Position numbers and translations under genes: made by a program. A stretch of DNA of 64,000 bases, from the NCBI RefSeq assembly GCF_003795125.1, contig NZ_CP027783.1, forward strand, positions 124,001 through 188,000, written 5' to 3'. The notes beneath the pieces were generated by a model. That model saw only the letters and a list, made by a program, of their open reading frames with translations. It did no database searches and had not been told where the DNA came from. Shown piece after piece: positions 50,447 through 59,358 of the stretch. This stretch comes from Tetragenococcus osmophilus (lineage in GTDB: Bacteria > Bacillota > Bacilli > Lactobacillales > Enterococcaceae). Each line of letters begins with the position of its first letter. Within the stretch, counting starts at the first letter, position 1.

Positions 50447-51919
50447 TTATTCTTCCAACTTTTTTTTGGGTACCCATACAGAAATCGAAGTCGCATCCAC
50501 CGCAAAAACAGCTGAGCCATTCTCATCTATCGTTACTTCTTCTTTGCGATAACCTATAACATCAATATAAGTTTCACCTGCATGAAGACTGCCAACATTC
50601 ATTTCTTTTTGATTTTCCTCTGTTGTAGAAATAACTACAGCGCAACCTACTGGATGATCATCATCTCCACTGCGAGTAAAGCCAATACAACTAGCATCAT
50701 CCAAGTATCTTGCTGTTTCACCATAAGCAAATTGTTGCCGTATATAAAGTAATTTATCAATAAGCTCTTGATTGCCATTATAATCAATGTCTTTTGCCTG
50801 GTAGCCATAATAATCTGGATAATACAAACAAGGGTAGCCATAAGAACTAAGCAAAATAATACCGTAAGCTAATGGTTTAAACCATGGCTTTACAAAAGAT
50901 TCTAAAGACTGTCCAGGCTGGGAATCATGGTTATCAACAAAAGTTACTGCATATCTGGCATCATTACGATATAAGGTACCATCAAACAATTTGGCTAAAT
51001 CAAAATTTTTCGGATCTACTGAAGCTTCATGTAAAGCATAATGAAAACCTACATCCATCATTGAAAAATCAAAGTCCTGTTTTTCTAAATATTGTTCTAA
51101 TACCTCAGTATCTTGTTCCCAATATTCTGCTACAAAAAAGAAATCTTCCCCAAATTCTGTACGGACATAATCGACAAGTTCATTAATTACTGAACTTTTA
51201 ATATGTTTGACAGCATCTAAACGAATCCCATCAATTCCTGTTTCATTAATAAACCATTTGAGCCATTGTTTTGTTTCTTCCAAAATTTCTTCATGTCCAT
51301 AATCAATATCAGCAAACATTAAATAATCATAATTGCCAAACTCATCGGACACTTCATCATCGTCGGCCCATCCTTTGCCTTCGCCCACAATTTGGAAAAT
51401 GCCTTCTGTATCTAACTTCTCATCTCTAGAAACACCAGAAAAATGATACCAGTGCCACTCAAAATCTGAGTATTTCCTCTCTCTTCCCGGAAATTGAAAA
51501 TGTGTCCAACCTTCAATTTCATGTTCCTCACTAATTGCTTTATGCCGATCATTTTCGTCTACCTGAATGGCTTGGAAAGATTCTGTTTCATCTGCAGCGG
51601 CTTTATGGTTTAAAACAACGTCTGCATAAACTTGAATCCCATATTCATGCAATGCATCAATGGCTTCATGCAATTCTTCTTTTGTCCCATATTTTGTGCG
51701 CGTCGTTCCTTTTTGCTTAAATTCCCCTAAGTCATATAAATCATAAACACCATAACCAACATCTTCTTGACTTGTCCCTTTAAAACAAGGAGGAATCCAA
51801 ACCGCCGTAATCCCTTTTTCGCTAAGATGTTTGGCATCGTCTCGCAATCTTTGCCAATGTTTTCCATCATTGGGTAAATCCCATTCAAAATACTGCATCA
51901 TTGTCCCATTTAGGCTCAT
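50447..51919 (-). CDS. Cytoplasmic alpha-amylase (GH13, AmyS-like)
   Basis: 490 residues without signal peptide. NGTMMQYFEWDLPNDGKHWQ is the typical start of the liquefying-type amylases. Catalytic residues: nucleophile Asp in GIRLDAVKHI, acid/base Glu in VAEYWEQD, and Asp in TFVDNHDSQPGQ. It hydrolyses internal alpha-1,4 bonds in imported maltodextrins or glycogen. The second ATG is favoured, with GGAG 6 bases before it. It stands alone. Confidence 0.93.
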   Translation of the reverse strand: MSLNGTMMQYFEWDLPNDGKHWQRLRDDAKHLSEKGITAVWIPPCFKGTSQEDVGYGVYDLYDLGEFKQKGTTRTKYGTKEELHEAIDALHEYGIQVYADVVLNHKAAADETESFQAIQVDENDRHKAISEEHEIEGWTHFQFPGRERKYSDFEWHWYHFSGVSRDEKLDTEGIFQIVGEGKGWADDDEVSDEFGNYDYLMFADIDYGHEEILEETKQWLKWFINETGIDGIRLDAVKHIKSSVINELVDYVRTEFGEDFFFVAEYWEQDTEVLEQYLEKQDFDFSMMDVGFHYALHEASVDPKNFDLAKLFDGTLYRNDARYAVTFVDNHDSQPGQSLESFVKPWFKPLAYGIILLSSYGYPCLYYPDYYGYQAKDIDYNGNQELIDKLLYIRQQFAYGETARYLDDASCIGFTRSGDDDHPVGCAVVISTTEENQKEMNVGSLHAGETYIDVIGYRKEEVTIDENGSAVFAVDATSISVWVPKKKLEE

Positions 51920-52154
51920 CATTATCTCCGATCTTGTGTATTTACCTTTTACACAATTAACAAGTTAAACGTATCATACTTTAGTCGCTTCTTTATCCGA
52001 AGAAAAATGTTTTGATATTTTTATTTTGTTCATTTTTCAAGCTTTTTGGGTAGATATGAGAATAAAAATTATGCTATTATACTCAGGATGAAATTATAGC
52101 CCTTGATAGCCTGTGCTCATTGGTTATTTTCAAGAGCGAGAAAGGAGTGTAGCA

Positions 52155-53000
52155 ATGATCAAATTTTTGAATAAACATTATAAAAATATTATTCTTTGTG
52201 TCATAGGAACATTTATTAATGCACTGGGCGTAAACTGTTTCTTACTTGGAGCCAATTTAGGGGACGGAGGCACTGTCGGTATATCTCTTGCTTTAAAATA
52301 TACGTTTGGCCTATCGCCTGCATTAACCTCTTTAATAATAAATACTCTAGTTGTTATTATCGGTTGGAAATTTTTAAGTAAAACAACAGCCGTTTATACA
52401 GTGATCGCTAATACATCTCTTTCTCTGTTTTTAAATTTAACCGAAGGAATTAATTTAGGTGTCGATAATTTTGTGATAAATTCTGTCTTTGGCGGAGCCG
52501 TTATAGGAATTGGCGCTGGCTTAGTGTTCTCAACTGGAAGCACGCTTGGAGGAACTTCCGTTTTAGCTAAAATTATTAATAAATATACGGAAATGAAAAC
52601 CTCGCAAGGTGTTTTTATTTTAGACGGTTTAGTTGTCCTATCCTTTCTACTAGTGCTTCCTATAGAAAACGTCTTGTTCACGATTATCATGTTGTTTGTC
52701 ACTGAAAGAGCTACCTCATTTATTATAGAAGGATTTAATCCCAAAAAAGCAATCACTATTATTTCCAACAATAATGAGACCATTAGTAACAAAATCAGCA
52801 ATTTCACAGGAAGAGGTTCGACATTACTAGCAGGAAATGGCGGCTACAGTAAAAGTGAAAAAACGATGCTTTATGTTGTAGTCCCACAATCACAAGTAAC
52901 CAGAATTAAAAAACTGGTAAACAAAGAAGACGAAAATGCCTTCCTCGCCATTCATGATGTCAGAGATGTCTTAGGAAGCGGCTTTATCAATATAAATTAA
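52155..53000 (+). CDS. YitT-family membrane protein (DUF161 plus DUF2179)
   Basis: 281 residues from the ATG with AAAGGAGT 6 bases upstream; the earlier ATG at 52113 lacks such a site. Five hydrophobic helices with the family glycine motifs NCFLLGANLGDGGTVGISLA and STGSTLGGTSVLAKI, then a soluble DUF2179 domain (after about 195) with GRGSTLLAGNGGYS. Function is unknown; a transport role is assumed. Confidence 0.9.
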   Translation: MIKFLNKHYKNIILCVIGTFINALGVNCFLLGANLGDGGTVGISLALKYTFGLSPALTSLIINTLVVIIGWKFLSKTTAVYTVIANTSLSLFLNLTEGINLGVDNFVINSVFGGAVIGIGAGLVFSTGSTLGGTSVLAKIINKYTEMKTSQGVFILDGLVVLSFLLVLPIENVLFTIIMLFVTERATSFIIEGFNPKKAITIISNNNETISNKISNFTGRGSTLLAGNGGYSKSEKTMLYVVVPQSQVTRIKKLVNKEDENAFLAIHDVRDVLGSGFININ

Positions 53001-53002
53001 AA

Positions 53003-53046
53003 TAAGAAGGCAGTTAGATAAGTCAAAGTCTAGCTGCCTTCTTATT
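53003..53046. terminator. Bidirectional terminator
   Basis: AAATAAGAAGGCAG / CTGCCTTCTTATTT around a 20-base loop; it overlaps the stop codon of the Ada-like gene. Confidence 0.9.
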
Positions 53047-53599
53047 TTGCAGAATTTGTATTTTTTAGCCTAAATTGTAAGGGTGAATCTCCATAATACT
53101 CACGGAATTTCCTGATAAAGTAGCCCACATTTTCCATACCAACTCCCTCAGCAATTTCTTTAACCGTGAAGTCTGTTTCCAATAACTTTTTTTTCACTAT
53201 ATTTAATCGGATATCCATTAATCTTTTTTGAGGCGTTATACCGGCCACAGCTTTATAAGTATGCCTCAAATGAGACTCAGAACCACGAGCTAAATAAGAT
53301 AATTCTTCAAGCGTTAATCTTTGCCAGAAGTTCTGCAATAAAATTGTATCAATTTCTTTGACCCATTCTTCATCGCTCACAGACTTCCCTAAAGGCTGGC
53401 ATCTTTTGCATGGGCGATAACCATCATGAACAGCGTCTTCCTTTGTATAATAAGTTTTTATATTTTCTTTTTTAGGCAGTCTAGAAAGGCAAGACGGCCG
53501 ACAAAAAATTTTTGTACTTTTTACAGCATACCAGAATATATTGTCATAACGTTTATCATTATTTTTAATTGCCTGATATTCAGTATCAGTAACTGTCAT
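53042..53599 (-). CDS. adaA: AdaA-like regulator: methylphosphotriester-accepting domain plus AraC helix-turn-helix
   Basis: 185 residues. N-terminal zinc domain with Cys33, Cys37, Cys64 and Cys67 (KIFCRPSCLSR, YRPCKRCQ); Cys33 is the methyl acceptor. The C-terminal AraC helix-turn-helix pair has LSYLARGSESHLRHTYKAVA and VKEIAEGVGMENVGYFIRKF. Methylation of the DNA backbone should turn it into an activator of its operon. It lies 16 bases after the methyltransferase gene. Confidence 0.93.
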   Translation of the reverse strand: MTVTDTEYQAIKNNDKRYDNIFWYAVKSTKIFCRPSCLSRLPKKENIKTYYTKEDAVHDGYRPCKRCQPLGKSVSDEEWVKEIDTILLQNFWQRLTLEELSYLARGSESHLRHTYKAVAGITPQKRLMDIRLNIVKKKLLETDFTVKEIAEGVGMENVGYFIRKFREYYGDSPLQFRLKNTNSAK

Positions 53600-53615
53600 A
53601 CTCTAGGCCTCCTAC

Positions 53616-54119
53616 TTAATTATAAACGCCTTCTAAAGTAAGTAACGCCACTTTTCTTTCTTTTCCTCCGGCATATCCTGTCAAAGACCCATCACTTCCA
53701 ATGACTCTATGGCACGGAATAATGATGGAAATAGGATTATGCCCGACAGCTCCTCCCACTGCTCTTGCGGAACCTACGTTTTCTCCATACAATTTATGCA
53801 AATTATCAACAACTTGCTGGTAGGTAATTGTTTTTCCATAAGGAACTGATTTTAATACTTCTAATACCTTTTTTCGGAAATCAGTAACATTAGGTGCCAG
53901 TGGCAAGCTATCTATTGCTGTATTTTCCTTATTAAAGTAACGGTCCAACCAGTTTGTTGTCTGTTTTATAATACGATTTTCTTGATCGATAGCTTCATTT
54001 AAATGATAAGAAGCACCAAAATATTTTTGATCTTCAAACCACACGCCTAATAAAGCTGTATCATCTGCCAATATTAAGAGCTCGCCGAGCGGAGATAAGT
54101 AAGTGCTTTTGTATAGCAT
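53616..54119 (-). CDS. ogt: Methylated-DNA-protein-cysteine S-methyltransferase (AdaB/Ogt)
   Basis: 167 residues. The acceptor Cys136 is in IIIPCHRVIGSDGSLTGYAG; the helix-turn-helix region is VPYGKTITYQQVVDNLHKLY with the arginine finger in GSARAVGGAVGHNP. It removes methyl groups from O6-methylguanine in a suicide reaction. It is transcribed with adaA, so the two form the adaptive response in split form, as in Bacillus. Confidence 0.95.
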   Translation of the reverse strand: MLYKSTYLSPLGELLILADDTALLGVWFEDQKYFGASYHLNEAIDQENRIIKQTTNWLDRYFNKENTAIDSLPLAPNVTDFRKKVLEVLKSVPYGKTITYQQVVDNLHKLYGENVGSARAVGGAVGHNPISIIIPCHRVIGSDGSLTGYAGGKERKVALLTLEGVYN

Positions 54120-54279
54120 ATTTTTTCACCCTTTCGCTAATTTTCATTTCGTTCTTAAAATCAAAATCCGTAGTACACAACAAGAATGTCTCTTACACTG
54201 TAATTATAACAACTTTTCCTCTAAAAAAATCACACTATCTGGCTTTTTTAACTTTTATATACACTTTTCAACTGTAACA

Positions 54280-54325
54280 AAAAAGAACCAATTCTATTAT
54301 TAACAAATAGAATTGGTTCTTTTTT
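54280..54325. terminator. Bidirectional terminator
   Basis: AAAAAGAACCAATTCTATT and its exact complement around ATTAACA, 10 bases after the panE stop. Confidence 0.9.
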
Positions 54326-54335
54326 ACTGTTCTTT

Positions 54336-55277
54336 TCACTTTACACCTAACAGTTCTTCTTTTGTGTGAATAAGTTCAGTTAAAAACGTACAATAAGGCG
54401 TAGCAATTTGATATTGTTCTCCTTTTCTAACAATAACTCCATTAATATAATCAATTTCAGTTAAGCGATGATTGATAATTAAATCTTGATACATTGACGG
54501 ATAATGTAGCCCAATTGTTTCAAGGTTATAGCTTGATTTAATTTGGTCTAAAATTTCATCTTTATTTAACGGTATATTTTGCGCATCAGCAATTGCAATA
54601 AATTCATCAACAATCTGATTAATAATTCTATCTTCATAACTCGTTTTACCAAAATCTGCGATATTACAATCTAAAATCGTACATAAACCGTTCATTGTTC
54701 CGTTTACACAAGCCTTTTTATAAATCGATGACAAAATATTAGAGGAATATTGCGCATTTAGACCAGCTTGGTTTAACGCTTCAATGACTTCATTTGCTAT
54801 TTGTTTTTGACCCACGCCTAAATTTTGCAAATCAACTGAACCATCGCCAAATAATTTGACTTTACCTGGTCCTTCTATCCCAGAGGTCCACATTGTATTT
54901 CCTAATAAAATATTATCGTAAGGCACGTATTTTTCTATAGTATCTTCATGGCCGATGCCATTTAATAGGCATAAGACTTTTGTCCTTTCATGCAAAAGAT
55001 TGCTAATAGACTGCAACATATTGTCTAATTGCATCGCTTTAGTAAATAAGATCACCAAATCTGCAGAATAATTAATCTTAGAAATTTCATTTTGATTATA
55101 AATAGGGATATTTTCAACAATTTCTTCCCCATTAAAATTAGCTTGTAAACCATTTTTATTAATTTCATCGATGTGGTCTTGCCAACCATCAACGAAAACA
55201 ACCTCATGATTTGCTCGATGCAGCATTAGACCAAATCGGCTTCCCATTGCACCGGCTCCTGCTATAATGATTTTCAT
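54336..55277 (-). CDS. panE: 2-dehydropantoate 2-reductase (ketopantoate reductase)
   Basis: 313 residues. NADPH loop IIAGAGAMGSRFGLMLHRA; catalytic Lys in YKKACVNGTMNGLCTILDCN and the family segment IPLNKDEILDQIKSSYN. It reduces 2-dehydropantoate to pantoate in the pantothenate pathway. No panB or panC is near. GGAGCG precedes the ATG. Confidence 0.93.
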   Translation of the reverse strand: MKIIIAGAGAMGSRFGLMLHRANHEVVFVDGWQDHIDEINKNGLQANFNGEEIVENIPIYNQNEISKINYSADLVILFTKAMQLDNMLQSISNLLHERTKVLCLLNGIGHEDTIEKYVPYDNILLGNTMWTSGIEGPGKVKLFGDGSVDLQNLGVGQKQIANEVIEALNQAGLNAQYSSNILSSIYKKACVNGTMNGLCTILDCNIADFGKTSYEDRIINQIVDEFIAIADAQNIPLNKDEILDQIKSSYNLETIGLHYPSMYQDLIINHRLTEIDYINGVIVRKGEQYQIATPYCTFLTELIHTKEELLGVK

Positions 55278-55455
55278 ACCGTTCGCTCCTTTCCTTTATT
55301 CTAACGATTTTCAACAATTTTATTATACTACGCTTCTATCGTATTAAAAACATAGCTACTTTGTTCTATGTACACACCCTATCTTTTTACGACATTACGC
55401 TTACTATGCTACACTTTTATTATAAGAAATTATAAATGCCTGGAGGTAACAAGAA

Positions 55456-56469
55456 ATGCAACAAGAACAATTAATTTTAAAAGAACGACCAAACGGTTTA
55501 CCTGATGATGAAACTTTTCAATACAAAAATGTAGTTGTTCCAGAACCAGGACAAAATGAAGCATTGGTAAAAACTTTATATCTCTCAGTGGATCCGTATA
55601 TGCGTGGCAGAATGTCAGATGCGCCTTCCTATTCGGCACCATTTGAAGTTGGCCAACCTTTATATGGCGCGACCGTAAGTCAGGTCATTCGTTCAAATAA
55701 CGAAGATTTTTCAGAAGAAGATTTAGTCACTGGTACTCTTGATTTTCAAGAATATAATGTCGTAAAATCTTCAGATGTAAGAAAAGTACAAACAAACGGC
55801 TTAAAACCAAGCAATGCATTGAGTGTGTTAGGAATGCCCGCTTTAACAGCTTACTTTGGTATGATGCATATTGGTGAGCCTAAAAAAGGAGAAACTGTAG
55901 TTGTATCTGGTGCAGCTGGTGCTGTTGGACAGGTTGCCGGCCAATTGGCTAAAAGAGTGGGTGCTCGTGTAGTTGGCATTGTTGGTTCGGAGAAAAAAGC
56001 GAAATATATCACTGAAACACTAGGCTACGATGCAGCTGTAGAATATAAAAAAGGAAATGTCAGTGAACAGCTAAAAGAAACTTGCCCTGACGGCATTGAC
56101 GTCTATTATGAAAATGTTGGCGGAGAAATTTCAGAAGCTGTTTGGCCTTTATTAAATGTTTTTGCTCGTATACCAGTATGTGGTGCCATTTCCTCCTATA
56201 ACCTTAAAGAAGGCGAAGAGGATATTGGCTTACGTGTACAACGCTTCTTAATTAACTCTCGAGCAAAAATGCAAGGCTTGCTTGTTGCTGATTTCGCTGA
56301 CTCTTTTGATGAAGCTTATGACGCTTTAGAAAAAGCAGTAGCTAATAATGAGTTGAAGTTTGAAGAAACGATTTATGACGGTTTTCATAAAACCCCCGAT
56401 GCCTTTTTAGGCCTATTTAGTGGCGATAATATCGGGAAACAAATTGTAAAAGTCGCTGACAAAGAATAA
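55456..56469 (+). CDS. NADP-dependent oxidoreductase (YfmJ/CurA-like MDR enzyme)
   Basis: 337 residues. LSVDPYMRGRMSDAPSYSAP is the hallmark of the leukotriene-B4-dehydrogenase/CurA group, and VSGAAGAVGQVAGQLAKRVG is the NADPH loop. YYENVGGEISEAVWPLLN and PVCGAISSYN follow. It likely reduces alkenals or enones. GGAGGTAAC precedes the ATG. A terminator and then a group II intron follow. Confidence 0.93.
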   Translation: MQQEQLILKERPNGLPDDETFQYKNVVVPEPGQNEALVKTLYLSVDPYMRGRMSDAPSYSAPFEVGQPLYGATVSQVIRSNNEDFSEEDLVTGTLDFQEYNVVKSSDVRKVQTNGLKPSNALSVLGMPALTAYFGMMHIGEPKKGETVVVSGAAGAVGQVAGQLAKRVGARVVGIVGSEKKAKYITETLGYDAAVEYKKGNVSEQLKETCPDGIDVYYENVGGEISEAVWPLLNVFARIPVCGAISSYNLKEGEEDIGLRVQRFLINSRAKMQGLLVADFADSFDEAYDALEKAVANNELKFEETIYDGFHKTPDAFLGLFSGDNIGKQIVKVADKE

Positions 56470-56479
56470 TTGAATGGTA

Positions 56480-56516
56480 AGAAGGAGAAGATGCTCATAC
56501 ATTCTTCTCCTTTTTT
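56480..56516 (+). terminator. Terminator after the 55456 gene, adjacent to the intron
   Basis: GAAGGAGAA / TTCTTCTCC around 12 bases, followed by TTTTTT. The intron starts about 15 bases later. Confidence 0.9.
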
Positions 56517-56530
56517 AGTATGACGGGCAT

Positions 56531-58351
56531 GTGTTATGTCTAGAGTGAAAGTCTCTGTGGAGCGTCGTTACCAACGAATCCCAAAGCGACTTGCAAGTTT
56601 CGTGCTGTGAGGCACGGGAGAGAGGAAGCAATAGCGAAATCGTGGCCCAACGAACAGGAATAAGGTAGGAAGGCGCTACGAGCGGATAAGTCGGCTAAAG
56701 GCGATAAAGTCCAAAAGGTAACCGTAATCTTGTGGCGTAAACCTTATGGGTAAACGAGGAAAGAGATAACACTTATCCCGTGAGGTCTCACTAACGATTT
56801 AGTAGTAACAACGAATAGTGAGAAGTCAGCAGATGTCATAGTAGGAAACCATGTTTCCGAAGGACTGAACCATGGAATAGTGCAACACAAAATGTATGTT
56901 TTAAGTACTGTCTGATAGTAGTGGTAGACAAAACGTAAATGAGTCGGTAGCTACGCCAATCTAAGACGAATACTTAAAAGCGGAAAGGAGTCGCGCACAT
57001 TATGTCGAAGATGTTAGAACGTATCCTTGACCGGCAAAATATGAATGAGGCTTATAAAAAAGTCCGGGCAAATAAAGGAGCCAGCGGCGTTGACGAAGTC
57101 ACGCTCGACGAGCTTCATGCCTATATTCAAGACAACTGGGCAACGATCTGTCAACAAATAAGAGAGCGACACTACAAGCCCCAACCTGTAAAGAGAGTTG
57201 GGATCCCAAAGTCAGATGGTGGGAAACGAAAACTCGGTATACCTACAACAATAGACCGCGTGATTCAGCAGGCCATTGTTCAGGTTATAACACCCATATG
57301 CGAATCCCACTTTTCGGAATTTAGCTATGGATTTCGTCCGAACAGAAATTGTGAAATGGCCGTCAATCAATTATTGAAGACGATCAATGAAGGTTATCAA
57401 TGGATCGTTGATATAGATCTAGAAAAATTCTTTGATAACGTTCCTCAAGACCGGCTGATGAGTCTTGTACATCGTATGATCCAAGACGGAGACACAGAAT
57501 CGCTTATTCGAAAATATCTCAAAGCAGGTGTCATGGTCGCCGATGAATACCACCCAACGGATCGAGGAGCCCCACAAGGAGGGAATTTATCGCCCATTCT
57601 TAGTAATATCATGCTAAATGAACTGGACAAAGAGCTTGAGAGCCGAGGGCTCGCCTTTGTGAGATACGCCGATGATTGTCTCATCATGGTTAAAAGCCGA
57701 ACAAGTGCCAATCGAGTGATGCATTCAGTCATTCGTTGGATTGAAAATAAGTTAGGGCTAAAAGTTAATGGAACCAAATCAAAGGTTACGCGGCCCAGCC
57801 AGCTAAAATATTTAGGATTTAGTTTCTATTACGACACTAAAGCCAAAAGCTGGATGAGCCGACCTCATGAGGACTCTGTCCGAAAATTCGAGAAAAAACT
57901 CAAAATGTTAACTCAAAGAAAATGGTCAATAAACTTTAGAAAGAGGCTGGAAAAGTTAAATGAAGTCATCCGCGGATGGATAAATTACTTTTCCAGCTCG
58001 TCCATGAAAGCCAAGATGGAACGGATCGACGCCCATTTAAGAACGCGATTGCGAACCATCGTCTGGAAGATGTGGAAGGTTCCCTCCAAGAGACAATGGG
58101 GATTACAAAAGTTAGGTGTAAATAAGAGCTTAGCTAAACTAACATCGTACGCAGGAAACCACTACCAGTGGGTAGCTACCAAAACCTGTGTAAGAAGGGC
58201 AATAACTAAACAAAAACTAGGCCAAGCAGGCCTAGTCAGTTGTTTAGATTACTACCAATATAGACATAACATATATTCATAATGGAGTCGCCGGATACGG
58301 AACCGTATGTCCAGGTGACGTGAGAGGGCGATTGATTTCGCCCTACTCGAT
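56531..58351 (+). mobile_element. Group II intron
   Basis: The 5' end GTGTTATG and a 470-base structured segment precede a maturase gene. After it come domain V (about 58286-58320, with CCGGATACGGAACCGTATG) and domain VI (AGAGGGCG...CGCCCT, with ACTCGAT at the 3' end). About 1820 bases; ends are estimated from consensus. It sits in a non-coding spacer just after a terminator, the habit of IIC-type introns, though class is not settled here. The exons carry no gene. Confidence 0.88.
57002..58282 (+). CDS. ltrA: Group II intron reverse transcriptase/maturase
   Basis: 426 residues. RT0-RT7 blocks are visible, with KRKLGIPTTIDRVIQQAIVQ, YGFRPNRNC, WIVDIDLEKFFDNV, GAPQGGNLSPILSNIMLNEL and the catalytic FVRYADDC. 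The maturase domain follows (IRGWINYFSSSSMKAKM). No C-terminal HNH endonuclease is present, as in IIC-like and some other bacterial classes. GGAAAGGAG precedes the ATG. It looks intact and the intron may be mobile. Confidence 0.95.
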   Translation: MSKMLERILDRQNMNEAYKKVRANKGASGVDEVTLDELHAYIQDNWATICQQIRERHYKPQPVKRVGIPKSDGGKRKLGIPTTIDRVIQQAIVQVITPICESHFSEFSYGFRPNRNCEMAVNQLLKTINEGYQWIVDIDLEKFFDNVPQDRLMSLVHRMIQDGDTESLIRKYLKAGVMVADEYHPTDRGAPQGGNLSPILSNIMLNELDKELESRGLAFVRYADDCLIMVKSRTSANRVMHSVIRWIENKLGLKVNGTKSKVTRPSQLKYLGFSFYYDTKAKSWMSRPHEDSVRKFEKKLKMLTQRKWSINFRKRLEKLNEVIRGWINYFSSSSMKAKMERIDAHLRTRLRTIVWKMWKVPSKRQWGLQKLGVNKSLAKLTSYAGNHYQWVATKTCVRRAITKQKLGQAGLVSCLDYYQYRHNIYS

Positions 58352-58433
58352 TTATCTTTATATGTTGAATAAATCATGCTATCAAACAATCTCCCCTTAT
58401 GATATACTCTCTTAAATAAAGGGTGGGGATAAT

Positions 58434-59129
58434 TTGCTAACAGGTGTTTTTATTAATGGATTAACGATCATTATGGGGAGTCTATTAGGCGTATTATTAA
58501 GAAATATTTCTGAAGAAATGAAAGAAACGGTAACTAAAGGAATTGGACTAGGCGTTGTCGTTTTAGGTATACAAATGGCTCTTCCAACGCAATCGTTTAT
58601 TCTTATTATGATTAGTCTTTCCATTGGAGCCCTAATAGGCGAAGCATTACAAATTGAGACTTTCATGAACAAATCTGGTTTGTTTTTACAAAAACGTTTT
58701 TCTAAGTCAGAAAGTACTTTTGCCGAAGGCTTTGTAACAGCTTCTTTGATTTTTGTCATCGGCTCTTTGGGAATTATTGGAGCTATTCAAAGTGGAGCTA
58801 CCGGAGACCATGAAACCTTATATACAAAATCTGTAATGGATGGTTTTATGTCAATTATGCTAACCGCTTCTTTTGGCTATGGTGTCTTATTTTCTGCAGC
58901 TCCAGTTGTTTTATACCAAGGAATTATAGCCATTTTAGCCAATTTTTTAGTCCAATTGATACCAGCGAATTTTATGGATGAATTAATGAACGAAATCGGT
59001 GCTATTGGTGGCCTAATGATATTGGGGATTGGTTTGAATCTATTACAAGTAACAAAATTAAGAGTTTCCAACTTTTTACCGGGTATTATTGTGTTGGTTG
59101 TTCTTCTCTCATTAAAGCTTATAATGTAA
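58434..59129 (+). CDS. DUF554-family membrane protein
   Basis: 231 residues with about seven hydrophobic helices. The family pattern is GVFINGLTIIMGSLLGVLLR at the N-terminus, with GLGVVVLGIQMAL, then FVTASLIFVIGSLGIIGAIQ and GYGVLFSAAPVVLYQG. The start is TTG with GGTGGGG about 6 bases upstream. Transport of a small molecule is assumed; the substrate is unknown. Confidence 0.9.
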   Translation: MLTGVFINGLTIIMGSLLGVLLRNISEEMKETVTKGIGLGVVVLGIQMALPTQSFILIMISLSIGALIGEALQIETFMNKSGLFLQKRFSKSESTFAEGFVTASLIFVIGSLGIIGAIQSGATGDHETLYTKSVMDGFMSIMLTASFGYGVLFSAAPVVLYQGIIAILANFLVQLIPANFMDELMNEIGAIGGLMILGIGLNLLQVTKLRVSNFLPGIIVLVVLLSLKLIM

Positions 59130-59154
59130 TTGAAAATATCTGATAAATTATAAT

Positions 59155-59197
59155 AAAGAAGCACAAAAACAATCTTCTTGTCTTTGTGCTTCTTTTT
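59155..59197 (+). terminator. Terminator after the DUF554 gene
   Basis: AAAGAAGCACAAA / TTTGTGCTTCTTTTT around 15 bases, T-run on the plus strand. Confidence 0.9.
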
Positions 59198-59204
59198 ATT
59201 TTAA

Positions 59205-59330
59205 TAAAAAGATAGAGAGTAGAATACAAATTCACTCCCTATGTTTAGAAAGACAGGGAGTATATCGAAATTACACTCCCTGAAAAATCAAAGATAGGGA
59301 ACGTTTCGTTTGGATTCTCTCCCTATAAAC
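59205..59330. repeat. Palindrome array E, 41-bp period, word ACTCCCT / AGGGAGT
   Basis: Right arms GAGAGT, GGGAGT and GGGAAC end at 59220, 59261 and 59302, 41 bases apart; left arms ACTCCC start at 59234 and 59275, and a third (TCTCCC) at 59318. The spacer is between convergent genes (DUF554 plus, 59359 minus), the same setting as array A. Confidence 0.88.
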
Positions 59331-59358
59331 CTAGCCCACTCTTCTTTTTACTTAAAAC

